From Argentina anserina (lineage: Eukaryota > Streptophyta > Magnoliopsida > Rosales > Rosaceae), in the NCBI RefSeq assembly GCF_933775445.1, contig NC_065873.1:11408001-11472000 (forward strand): a DNA stretch of 64,000 bases. Reading direction: 5' to 3'. The position numbers and the translations under genes were made by a program. Positions within the stretch are counted from its first letter, which is position 1; every line of letters starts with the position of its first letter. This document shows positions 33,854-45,034 of this stretch, piece after piece. The notes beneath the pieces are model-generated. The model was not told where the DNA came from, made no database searches, and worked only from the letters and a program-made list of their open reading frames with translations.

Positions 33854-36794
33854 ATGGCCCATAAGATTAGTGTTGACGATGTTGAAGAGCGTGATCGTGA
33901 TGGTGATCTCCGTTTTAGTGAGAAGTCTTACCAGAAAGTCTCAAATCCTGATTCTGAAGAAAGTGATTCGGAAGGACCGGAAGAGCTGGAAAACCAGGGA
34001 GAGGATGAAATGCTGCCTCCTGAGGATAATGATATATAATTGACATAACATACCTTGGAGCAGGGAAGTGAAGTCACTGACTTTTGCAAAACAGGCTCAC
34101 GTATTGGCGATTTTATGTCCTGATCTCAGTGATGATACCGATTGGTTTACATTTATTAAGGACAAGCATTTGGCCGGGTTATGTATTAAAGATTTTGACA
34201 ACATCTTGTTTAACGACATTGATGAGGCTGAGAAGTTTTATTCTTATTACTCTTTCATGGTTGGCTTCAGTTGGAAGAGGTGGAGACTGGATACAAAGCT
34301 AGTTGATGGTGTCGAAACAATTGTGAGGAGGTCATGAGCGTGTTCCAAAGAGGGGACTTGCGTCCCTAAAAAAAGGAAGGTGTGGCTATTGTTGATGCAG
34401 AAGTTGCTGATTTTGATGAAAATGAGCTTGGTGTTGCGGAAGAGAATGAAAAAGGGAAGGGGCCCCATCTAGTTAAGGGTAAGAGAAGAAAGAAGACTGT
34501 TGGAAGGGAAAGAAAATACAGCAGGACTGGTTGTAAGGCTTTCCTTTCCATTAAGCCGCACAGGGATACGGGAAAGTTCAAAGTTTCTAGATTCTCGACA
34601 ATTCATAACCATGAACTTGTAGACATTTTTGAGGGGCATTTCCTACGTTCTCACAGGAAAGTTACATTGCAGGACATTTTAGAGGTGAAAGCACTACATG
34701 AAGCTGATGTGAACACAAGTGATGCATTTAATTATCTAGCTCAACAATCCGGTGGTCGGGCATTTGTAGGTTTCATGCTAAAGGACTTGTACACTAAGTT
34801 GCACAATTACAAGCAATTGAATTCACAATATGGAGATGCGGAAGCAGCGATGAACTGGCTGCGAATAAGAGGAAGTGAGGAGGAAATTTTTTTCTGTAGG
34901 TATATCAGAGATTCAAAGAAGAGGCTAGCAAGATTGTTTTGGAGGGACAGCCACTCACTCATGGACTATGAGTTGTACGGTGATGTCTTAGTGATAGATG
35001 CCACTTATAAAACCAATGTGTATGTCATGCCCCTTGTGCTGTTTATTGGTGCAAACAATCATAGAGCTACTGTGGTATTTGCTTGCACTCTGATTTGTAA
35101 TGAGAAGGAGGGCACGTACGATTGGGTGGTTAAAAATTTCCTTGAAGCCATGAACAACCAGAAGCCAAAATCAGTTGTGACTGATGGAGCAGATTCAATG
35201 CGTAAATCGCTTGATACGCACATGCCGCAGACAAAGCACAGACTTTGTGCGTGGCATATAGGCAGGAATGTTGGTCAAAATGTTAAGGATGAGAAGCTGC
35301 AGAAAGCGTTGGGGAAGATGATATACACTTCATATAGTAGAGATGAATGGGAGAGGGAGTGGGGGAAGATGGTAAGGGAACACAATGTCGAGGAAAACAC
35401 CTGGATCCAGTCACTTCACAATAAGCGGAAGAAATGGGCAGAGGCATACTGCAGGTAATACATATATTGTTGTAGGTCTTCAGTTTACACCAGCGTGATC
35501 ACAATTTACAGCGAACCCGACACACATTAATTAAGCTTGTTGCTAAATTATATTATAAAGTTGGTATACATGGATGTTAATGTCAGTATGTCAAATGTAT
35601 GATATAGTGAAGTACTGAAGTAGTTGCTAAATTAATATCTTATGTCAAGGCAAAGATGATTATAATGAGTAAAATGATGCATTCTTACGAGATCTCGGTA
35701 CATGAAACTCACATAATGAAATATCATGCTTCCCCGTGCCAGAGAATGATATATATTTGTTAATTATAGACAATTTGAAATATTTGTTTGTTTTAGTTGT
35801 TGTGCATCCCCTATGATTATGTAATGAGTATCCAAGATGTAACATATGAACATGCAGGGGTCATTGGTACGCAGGGATCTGCTCAACCCAGCGGTGCGAG
35901 GGCATGAACTGTACCATAAAGTTGAAGGTTGGTAAGTCCACAACGTTGATTGAGTTTGTACCAAGGTATCAAAGAGGTATAAGTCGTTTGAGGGACAGGG
36001 TTTTGTTGGATAATTTCAAGTCAAAAAACCACAGCCGGGAATACGTTTCTCACCTGGTGTGTATGGAAGAATTTGTGTTTGAAACTTTCACAGAAGACAT
36101 ATATCTTGTGATCAGGAACCAGATGGACTTTGAGAAAATATTTAGGGTGACCAGCCGTATTCCCGATCCCTTTTCAGATAATTTGATGATATATGTGACA
36201 CAGTATGACAAAGCGGATAGGTGCTGGGCGGTTCAATTCATCGCACGCAATAGTGAGAAGTCACAAGATGAGTCGTACTCTTGTTCGTGCGAGCTTTTTG
36301 AATCTGACAATATTCCATGTGCCCATATCTTATGTGCTATGAAAAATGAGGGAGTTTTTGTCTACATGAAATCACTGATATGTGAGAGGTGGAAGAAATC
36401 TTGTGGGAGCAGACCTCTTGATAAAACAAGTGTCCAAGTACAAGTAATCAGATTCGCGCCATGTAGGTACTTATCGTTGATAGCAGCAGCTAAGAGAGCA
36501 TGCTATAACTTTGCCCAATCAGCCGAAGGCTTCAAGGAGGGGATGGTGGCGCTGGCCAAGCTCGAAGAACACTCATTTGAATTCCGGGCAAAGAAGAAAC
36601 CAAGACTGATTGTGGAAGACAACAGTAACGTTGTTCTGGATCCCATAGTAGCCAGAACCAATGGCAAGCATTGTAATGCAAAAAACGGGCTGCAGCCTAA
36701 TGGTACGAAGGTGAAAGCATGTGGGCATTGTAGAGTTCCTGGTCACAATTTGCGGACATGTCCTGAATTACAAAGTGATGATAATGGGAAATAA
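33854..36794 (+). pseudogene. FAR1/FRS-type MULE transposase, frame-broken
   Basis: This is a Mutator-like transposase of the family that also gave rise to FAR1/FHY3 light-signalling regulators. Parts in order: an acidic N-terminus starting MAHKISVDDVEERD; a FAR1 DNA-binding domain with AEKFYSYYSFMVGFSWKRWR and FSTIHNHELVD; the MULE core with VLVIDATYKTNVYVMPLVLF, VVTDGADSMRKS and CAWHIGRNV; a second exon (35858-36794) with STQRCEGMN; a SWIM zinc finger CSCELFESDNIPCAHIL; and a C-terminal knuckle CGHCRVPGHNLRTCPEL. The intron 35455-35857 has GT/AG ends and joins in phase. The N-terminal part breaks: a stop at 34037-34039, a TGA after VRRS near 34334, and a shift at the A-run 34367-34373. The 1.1-kb central frame and the whole second exon are intact. 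It may be a young dead copy or contain assembly errors. Confidence 0.85.
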
Positions 36795-37384
36795 TCCCCG
36801 GTTATCGTTATCAGAGGACTGGGAACTATTTTAGTAACTGATTGTATGAACCAAAGGCAAACTTTAGTTCGAGGAATGCCGTAGTTTGAAGGTGATTTCT
36901 GGGATTTCGGGAATGTGAGGCAATTTTTGTAACTAGCCCTGCCCAGCCTGTAGAACATTATTTCATTATTATTTGATATAACATCATGTCATTAGTAACT
37001 ACTCATGCCTAACATCATGTCATTCTAATACGACATGAGCTGAACACATCTTTGAGCATATCAATTAGTATATGCAACCATGCCTTACGAGCTACTTGAA
37101 ATGTCTACTACACTTTGAGTATAGTTTGATGCAAACAAGCTTTACCATCCACTTAAATAAGTCTTGTCCCTTGATTTCAAATTCTGGAATATTATTCCTT
37201 GTAGCCTTATAGAGCAAAAACCAAATAAATATGTTTCACGCTAACACCCTTTGAATTAAATCAGTACAAGCACCAGTTACAGCCATTATATTGGTTATGT
37301 GATCATCAAAACAGTCTCTATTTTGATCAAACTCACTTTTAAGCTGTTGGTGACTTTATATTCCCATTGAAAACCTATGTGGCA
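36795..37384. other. Non-coding, 3' of the MULE transposase
   Basis: AT-rich sequence including a small ACATCATGTCATT duplication near 36981-37023. No gene is seen. Confidence 0.4.
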
Positions 37385-37890
37385 TTGAAATTGTCATTGT
37401 GGTTTCATCTTCAAAGGAGCAACTAAGGCGCCCATCACATGTTCGACTGAATGCCAATGAGAGACTCTTATGCAAATCGCTCCCTTCCTTTATTGGACCC
37501 TGCCTTATTTATTCTTTCATTGCTTATTAGGAATGTGGTTCTCATGTTTGTTCACATCCCTTGTGGCATTGAAATTGTCCTTGTGGTTTCATGTGCGAAG
37601 GAGCAACAAAGGCACCCATCACATGTTCGACTAAATGCCAATGAGAAATTCTTATGCAAATCTCACCCATCCTTGACTAGACCCTGCCTCATATTCTTTC
37701 ATTGCTTATTAAGGATTTTTTTCTCATGTTTGTTCACGTCCCTTGTGGCACTGAAATTGTCCTTATGGTTTCATGTGCGAAGGAGCAACAAAGGCACCCA
37801 TCACATGTTCGACTGAATGCCAATGAGAAAATCTTATGCAAATTTCACCCCTCCCTGACTGGACCTTGCCTCATATCCTGTCATTGCTTG
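37385..37890. repeat. Tandem repeat, three copies of about 182 bp
   Basis: The phrase CCATCACATGTTCGACT recurs at about 37433, 37616 and 37798. Between these, 'CATTGAAATTGTC..TGTGGTTTCAT', 'GCCAATGAGA' and 'CTTGTGGCA' blocks keep the same order. The second and third copies resemble each other more than the first. Open frames across it arise because the unit length is near a multiple of three shifted by one or two, and are not genes. Confidence 0.9.
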
Positions 37891-38094
37891 TGTTTGATTT
37901 CATAATGGGTTTAAACTCGAAGTCGAGGCGGAGTAGATTACCTACAACCATCCTTTTTCAAGAAGAATGGAGCTGCCAATTCCAATTTCTAAATACAAGC
38001 AAAGTGTGCAACAAAGTTATTACTTCAGTTTTGGCCTTCAATATTCCGGCTAAGTTTTGGCATAAATTTTTGCCCCACTATTCTTCTATCTTGT

Positions 38095-38396
38095 ACTCAG
38101 TGATTGATACCAGCAAAATCAACATTCTGGAGAAAGTTCGATTTTTACCAACTCCTACATATTCATGTCTGTTGGAAATGCATGCTGCCTCTGGACAAGT
38201 AGATCCTGCTATGAAGTTGTATAATTCGATGACCAATGCAGGTTTAAGACCAGGTATGTGTACTTCCACTGGCCTTCTGATACTCTTAGCTAAGAAGAAG
38301 CTTGTGGACGTGGCTGCAACAATATTGCTCGAGATGAAAAGCGTGGGATATTCTGTTGATGTGAGTGCTAGTGATGTACTTTTGGTGCTTAAGGTA
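38095..38396 (+). pseudogene. PPR protein gene fragment
   Basis: About 95 codons read as two to three pentatricopeptide repeats: PTPTYSCLLEMHAASGQVD, AMKLYNSMTNAGLRPGMC and LLEMKSVGYSVDVSASDVL. PPR proteins bind organelle RNA. The stretch most resembles the C-terminal half of the large chloroplast or mitochondrial PPR protein known in Arabidopsis as EMB2217; that match is from memory and not verified. A donor-like AAG/GTAAAC sits at 38392-38396, so an exon edge may have been copied with it. The rest of a PPR gene is missing on both sides and the frame upstream becomes unrelated. I infer a captured or duplicated gene fragment inside the MULE/Ulp1 block. Confidence 0.7.
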
Positions 38397-39115
38397 AACT
38401 GTTAATGCATGTTGAGACAATGAAGCTTAAGCACTGATGCATCATTACATGAAATACTCAAATTAACCAGATGAGAAACATGAATGTGCTTGAGCTTCAT
38501 TTTTAATGATCTCGTAATGGAATATGAGTCACTGACAAGCTCATGAGTAAAACACATCGGTCTTCTAGTTACTAGAAGCCAAACCAACCAGTATTTAAAA
38601 GCATTTTGCTTTGCTGAATTGTGGGCTCAGTTCTTGCATGGGGACCCTTGCGTGTAAGTTGTATTATCTCATGAATCCACAATGTTTGGAATCATGTAAT
38701 ATGTAGCTTTGTTTATTTGGACAGAGCTGAACCAGCCGACTTATCATGTGCGTGATCTAAGCAATTATAAGAAAATGTTACATTCAGATGCAATTGCAAT
38801 GATTGAAAATGTTTCTGAATATCCATGTGAGATAAACATGGATACTCTCCTCCCACTAAGTCATACATAACCAAACAGACGGCGCGAATTCAAAACGTTC
38901 ACGACTTGATTCATAGACCTAGCATGAGCACTTTGTGTAGCCACGAGCGGATTGAGGACACCCCTTGTCCATACTGCCAGCAAAATGTCACAACACCTTG
39001 TGCTCACGCCCCTTCATCCAGCCGGTCATCATGCTCTAGCCTCTAGGCTACATCAGCATAACTACTTGGCCAAGGGTTGCAAAAACAATGTAGTAATGCT
39101 CATGCATTACATTCT
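38397..39115. other. Non-coding, unassigned
   Basis: No sustained frame or repeat is recognised. It lies between the PPR fragment and the C-terminal exon of the first Ulp1-like gene. Confidence 0.4.
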
Positions 39116-40738
39116 TCATGGAGACGATCTCGACACAAACTCAGAGAAAGTGTCATAGTGATCTTCACGGACATCGGCTGATACCGCATGTTCTGACTCT
39201 GAATTCACTACAACAACTTCTACAACTTCGTTAGAACCATTAACTATTGGATTATATCCGGTTACTCCAACTAGCTCTGTTGTGTCCACAAAATTTTCAG
39301 GAGTAGGAGGACGAGGGTCCTCTAATACTGGTGGAATCCTACCGAAGTGCATATCATCTGCTAGCCACTGGATATAATCATGGGATTGATTCGCATGCGA
39401 CTTTAGGCACTGGAGAAGTATCAACAACTTGTGTTCATCCCCGTCGTACTGTTATAATAAACACTCAGCTTCATCACCACTACTAACAATATTTTTCAAA
39501 ACCTATCAATCACATCCATCACCAGACACGACCCTGTGCCTGATGCTCAACTTAAGATAGTTGCAAACATGAAAATATGAAATTTCAAACAATGCAATCA
39601 CAATTAACAGTTAATTACCTGTTCCCACCACACTTGTCTATAATGTTGCATTTTCTGAATTGCATAAATCCCAGATCCATTTAGTTCTTTCTGTTTGGGA
39701 ACATTAGGGGGAACAACAATCTCATATTCAGCAAAATCATGTGGATTATCATTTCCATCTGCCCCTTCAAACCTCATAGTGTTTCGGAGGTATCGCAGCT
39801 GCAGTCAGCCAACCAAAAAGGACCTTACTCAAATGCTACAACCATCAAAACTAGCACATGTAATTAACTTTGAACACAATAACGACAACTCACTGTATTG
39901 TATGTCATCCTTCTTGATGTTGTTGAACTTGTAAACGCAGGTGCACTATCCCACATCTCAGCTACGCGCCTCCTAGTGTCAACAACAATAAGCCACCAAT
40001 GCCCGGCCGTGATGTGGACCGGAATGAATATCTGTAGTACAATAGTGCAACGAAATCTCAGTGTTATATTTACATGTTTCCGGGGCAGAACCTTGATAAA
40101 ATAAATAAATACATCAGAAAGTAGAACATACGAAATGGCATGTGTCAATCCGATTGTCAAATCGGTATAGGTTGCATACGTTCCTAGTGTGGGCTAGGAA
40201 ACTAACAAGCGACACCCCTTCAGCCCTATTAGTGTTTGCCTGTGTCTGTCGGTATCACAGATATTAAATTCAAATATAGCTATTAAATGTGCCATCACTT
40301 ACGAATTTATAAGTTAAATCTATGTTCACTGCCTACCAACTCAAACTCGTGAATTGTTCATACCGCAAAATAAGTTGGAAGGTTCCAGGAATGTGGATTA
40401 TCTTCCGACAGGACATCGCACATGAAGTTGATTACCTAGAAATACATATATATTAAAACCAGACTTTGATTTCAACATAACTAAACTAATTCCATTTGAT
40501 TTTTAAAATATCAAACACTTCAAGCACTCTACATTTAATTTTCCTAACACTAACTTATACATAATATAATCAAATCAGAAACGCCGAGGATTTAACTGAA
40601 AACTCACATCATTCATCACCTCTGCACACGGAGCAAGAGTTTGAAGCGCCATCCTTACCAAGGTTTCCCTCTCATCCCCGCATTCAGCCATAAGAGTTTT
40701 GTTGGCAAAATGCATGTGATTAACTTTCCTCTAAATAC
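39116..40738 (-). pseudogene. Ulp1-like (C48 peptidase) gene, copy A, 5' truncated
   Basis: Ulp1 proteases cut SUMO from proteins, and plant transposons carry many copies. Minus-strand exons, each with GT/AG edges, are about 40610-40738, 40365-40437, 40132-40245, 39894-40031, 39619-39798 and 39116-39450. The fourth holds the catalytic-His block AGHWWLIVVDTRRR and the catalytic-Asp block AEMWDSAP. The fifth holds the segment where the Cys is expected, but reads ELNGSGIYAIQKMQHYRQVW, with Ser in place of Cys. The last exon is an acidic tail. Exon order and sizes parallel copy B (exon four 138 nt against 139). The N-terminal exons are missing; upstream lies a LINE fragment and then copy B. Probably a non-functional duplicate. 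Confidence 0.7.
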
Positions 40739-40800
40739 AACTAACACAACTAATCTGATAATCTTACTATTTTATAAAATAACTTATTCCTACTTATTGT

Positions 40801-41345
40801 ATTTTTTTTTTTGAATAATGAAGAAACTTCATTAAGGAAAAAGCCTAAACTGAACCTAGAAATCCTGGGACTCACACAAAAAATAAACAACAAGGATAAA
40901 GATCTCAACTAGGATAAGTAGACTAGTGATTGAGATCAATCCCTGTAAGAACAAAAGCAAAAATGAAACTCTAACAACAAATCATGTCATCGGCAGGGTT
41001 GGCATACCATCATTTCTCAACACATAAAAAAGAGGCCGTGGTGATCGGTTAACCCATCTTTTCAAACCCACAGTCTCATCGGCAAGCGCGGCGGCTCGGT
41101 GAGCAGCGCCATTTGCTTCACGGGGAGCCCAGCTCCAAATGCAATCACTGATTCCATTGCTCAAAGACCAAATTCGTCTAAGAATAGGGTAAATTCTCCA
41201 ACAATTGTTTGACTTATACCTTAAACCATCAATCACAGTCTTTGAATCAGATTCTATAACAAATTTATCTCTTCCTTGAGAGACTGCCAAATTGACACCC
41301 ATCAGTACAGCTTCATGCAGACTTGTTCTATGGTTCATCTTCTAT
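40801..41345 (-). mobile_element. LINE 3' fragment (RNase H domain)
   Basis: The minus-strand frame 40982-41338 gives the C-terminal RNase H-like domain typical of plant L1 LINEs: FVIESDSKTVIDGL, then IWSWAPREANGAAHRAAALA. After the stop comes a short tail ending in TGAAGTTTCTTCATTATTC and a poly(A) (T-run at 40801-40812 on the plus strand), the usual 3' end. Most of the LINE is absent, as expected from 5' truncation during insertion. It lies in intron-like sequence 5' of Ulp1 copy A. I could not settle a target duplication; a short CTATGGTTCAT repeat at its 5' edge is noted. Confidence 0.8.
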
Positions 41346-41630
41346 GGTTCATTTACAATCTAGACTTGTTGTTTTACTTTTCTTCTAGTTTTTATCTCAA
41401 ATATGAAATGATATATCCATTTTAGAACAAATCATGCAGAGTAATTGAATTGAACATGTCAAACGAAAGTTGTAGCAAATTTGAATTGAGTTCCACGACA
41501 ATACGCATGCACTGAGCAATAGTATCTCAGTATGGTAAATATAAAAGTCCTTGTGCTGGCAGTTTTTTATTTTTTACTGTTATCATATTACAAAATGGTT
41601 ATATTCCAAATTCATCCGACAAATTGATGG

Positions 41631-44600
41631 TTACGAACGACGTGGGACGCGAGGTTTGAACTTAATACAACATGGTATAAAACTGATGTCGGCATCATCG
41701 TCACGGGCTGTATTTCCCCTTGAAGGTTGACCGGCTTGCATGGAACCTACCACATTCTTCCAGCAGTTTACACCATCCACCACATCGGCAACACACTCAT
41801 TGTAGGGGTTGTTCACAATTTCAAGTGCAAGTTTGATCCTCTGATCACCAGAATTGAATTGCGAAATTAATGGCACAAACTCTGTAATAAAGGCAAAAGG
41901 GACATAACAAACATATGTGGACAAGAAAACAAATTATCAACAGTTATCTGACACTTAGCCCATCATGCCAGTAGTCTCCGTAATGTTGTATATTCCCAAC
42001 CGTGAAAATCCCTGAGTCAAATTCGTTAGATTGAGTGGGGTTTATTTCAGGATATGTGATACGGTACGACTCTAGTTTAGATGAAAGCAATGGATAACAC
42101 TTCAGTTCACTTGTAAAAACCCTCTGGAGGAGACCCATATGTGCAATAAACAAGTTCACGATAAGTATAACCACCATACATGCCTTAGTTTTGTATATAT
42201 ATAAAAACAATATAGAGAAGCAATTTTTCTAAATTCACGAAGTGTATAATACACTGTAAACTACCACGGATGCGACACATTCCTCCCGGCGCAGCTTGGC
42301 TGAGGTGTCTGGAATGCTGTCCCATATCTCACATTCACCCTCTACAATATTGGCAACAGCAAGAAACCAGTGCTGGACTGCAACATCATTTATGGGAAAA
42401 TATCTGTAGATTAAACAAATGGTTGGACTTCAATATTAACAAACTACATGATTTCATAAGATATTAGTCAAAATATTTATAGTGTGGTAACCTTGTTGCA
42501 TGTACGTAGCCGGTTATGGTATTTACGCAGTTTGCATAAGCTGATAGTCGAAGATAGGTGTGCTTCCACACAATGATCCGGTACGACTTGATGTGCCCGC
42601 TCCTGCATCAAATATTCCATCACGCTAAATATTCACATGCTGGAGAACATTAACAAATATCACGGTTTTTAGCCAAAAGTGGATGTCAGTACCGAGAATA
42701 ATGCAGGCAGAAACCAAAGATCATCACTTTCAGCAAACTGATATGCCCCCAACAAGTTTATAACCTGCTCACAATTATATCTTTAGTCAGGCCAGTAGGT
42801 CTTCTTACATAATGCAAAATTAGTCGTGCTATACTATAAAATTAGTTATTTAAGGTGCAAGATCTCACCTCACTACTGATGGAATTTTTAGTAGACAAGC
42901 ACTTGAGGTCCCACAGGGAAACACTAAAGCCAATGTATCTCCCAATTTCATCGCTAATGCCTGAGCCGTGCGAACAAAAAAAAAAGGTGAGCCAGTGACC
43001 ACATATAATTCCAAACATTTTTCAGGACAAATATTGTCTGTCGAAAGCATCATTGGAAATTGACTGCAGGTTGCAACAATAATATATGACGGATATGCGG
43101 GTCTAAAATAACATAGGCATATTCTTTACAATGCATAAGAATAACTCATTTAAACGAGACTGCCGACTTCATTATACTGAACTCGTGCGAGCTACCACCT
43201 ACCTTCCCAGCATGTCACCTCCACTGCACTTGTGGCTGGCTAAGTATGCCATCAAGTCCTTATCTTCCGGGGATAAGTCAGCAACGTTACCAAACTTCAT
43301 CCTATGGACCCCTGCCATCTTGCTGGCTGTTGGTTTGTCCGGTGGATGTGACAATCCTGCGGTGGTCTAAGGCTGTTCTTTTATGTCGCCTTCCCCGATA
43401 CGATTATCCTACAACCATATACCCAAACGGCGTGATATCAGGATACACTTGTGATGACAATCAGGATATCATATAGCTTGAGACATAATTTAAAATAACA
43501 TTATCGACATAAATGTATAATGCAATTAACAGCTTTTACTTACACATTCATCATTAGTTCTTGCATTCACCCGGACTGCCGAATTTGGAGCGACATAGAC
43601 GTCCAAGTAAGCACGCACAGCTTCCCCCCCCCCCCCTCACCAACAAAATCATTCATACCTTCATCAAACTTTTTCCAAACTGAACCTTCTAGTTCCATCA
43701 GAGCGTTCCTCATGTAAAAAACATCTGGACCCATCTGTCGGGCAATTGATTCCAACCTCCCCACCCCATCTTGCACGACAAGCATATCCCTTTTCATTTC
43801 GGTAATATCATCAACCAAATTTTTTTTTCAGCCCAGTGTTGTAGTCCCGAGAACCTGAATAAGTTTTTGATCTCACAGTTGTATGTCTCTTTGTAACCCA
43901 TATACCTTCAATTGCATCAAATCCCCCTAACTCCTCAACCCATTTGTACACCCGATTACAATCATCGCAACCAAATGACATCACAGGACCTTCTATCATA
44001 GGAACCATTAAGATTCTTTCACCAAGAACACTGTGGTAGAAGAATTGTAAGAAAACAAAACACCCGTCTACATAACGTGTTTTGCTGCTCTGGTATTTAG
44101 ACACTCCATCCAACAGATTTTTATATACAAACCCCGACCAGTTATTCCTTCTTAAAGCACGTGGATCACTCAGACATGAAAAAAACTGCGGATCTACATA
44201 TCCTGGGAAGGTAGGGCAGAATAGTGTGGCGAGTGCATACAACGCAAAGTTGAAAACAAAAATGTCATCGTCATTTGATGAGGACATCACCATCTCCCTC
44301 AACTTATTTAGACTTATTTCATCATCATCCCCACATAACCTTGTCTTCAGATCAAATATTACAGAATTTTCGATTGAGCACTGAAGATCTACGTCAATTC
44401 CATGACACCTCAATCCCATCAGACGGTTGAAGTCACTCTTAGTGATAGATAGGTGCCGCCCATGAATCTTAATGGCTTGATCCTTCACATTGAAATTTTC
44501 CAACAACATCCTGCATAGTGGCAAGTTCAGCTTGCTACATCTAAAGGTATCAACCGGTCCAAATCCCATCTCCCCTATGAAGGTTATCGTGTCCTTATTA

Positions 44601-45034
44601 AGGGCCCCCACAACACGTCTGAAGTTTTTAGGATCACATCCTAATATAATTTCACATTCACTGGAGCCATTCTTGTTTGCTGGCTGCAACTCCATTTCAC
44701 CTTTGGGTGATGATACAGCTGCCAGTATGGCATCCTGCGTAAGGAAACATATTAGTTTCTCAGACTCCTAGTTTGGTCAAAATATAACAATGTCAAAAAT
44801 TGACTAAACTACCTTCTCATAAGGCATGGATGTTCCGCGCGTCCCACTTATCTCATTCGAGCTGCTTCAACATTTGTTCCAAAGTTATAGAGACCGATCA
44901 ACATATGAAATTATTAGTTTATCAACCAGAACGACCAACAAATAGGATCTACACACATTAACTCAAACTTACTTATCTTCATGGGGATCTAAATCACATC
45001 CATTCCTAGTTGTATCAATATGCCGCCGCTGCAT
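41631..45034 (-). pseudogene. Ulp1-like (C48 peptidase) gene, copy B, near full length
   Basis: Minus-strand exon chain: 44973-45034 (start MQRRHIDTTRNG), 44813-44861, about 43544-44734, about 43205-43390, 42850-43060, 42690-42770, 42490-42610, 42265-42403, 41955-42123 and 41631-41881. The first three join in phase. The long third exon encodes a helical N-terminal domain of the kind found in transposon-associated Ulp1 proteins (ILGCDPKNFRRVVGALNKD, GFGPVDTFRCSKLNLPLC, LMGLRCHGIDVDLQ), then a short coiled coil (VDDITEMKRDMLVVQDGVG). The protease exons give INDVAVQHWFLAV (His), CEIWDSIPD (Asp) and NEFDSGIFTVGNIQHY, with Ser where Cys is expected. Two homopolymers break the frame: a run of nine T at 43820-43828 and of thirteen C at 43624-43636. 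The reading continues sensibly in another frame after each. Those could be true lesions or sequencing errors. Confidence 0.7.

Noticed and set aside
37451..37905. Frames of 67-121 codons across the 182-bp tandem repeats
   Set aside because: They repeat the same peptide because the DNA is tandemly repeated, with no recognisable domain.
43131..43476. Plus-strand frames of about 76-79 codons
   Set aside because: The minus strand over the same bases is an exon of Ulp1-like copy B with splice edges; the plus frames are shadows.
44082..44771. Plus-strand frames of 93-100 codons
   Set aside because: They are antisense to the long third exon of Ulp1-like copy B.
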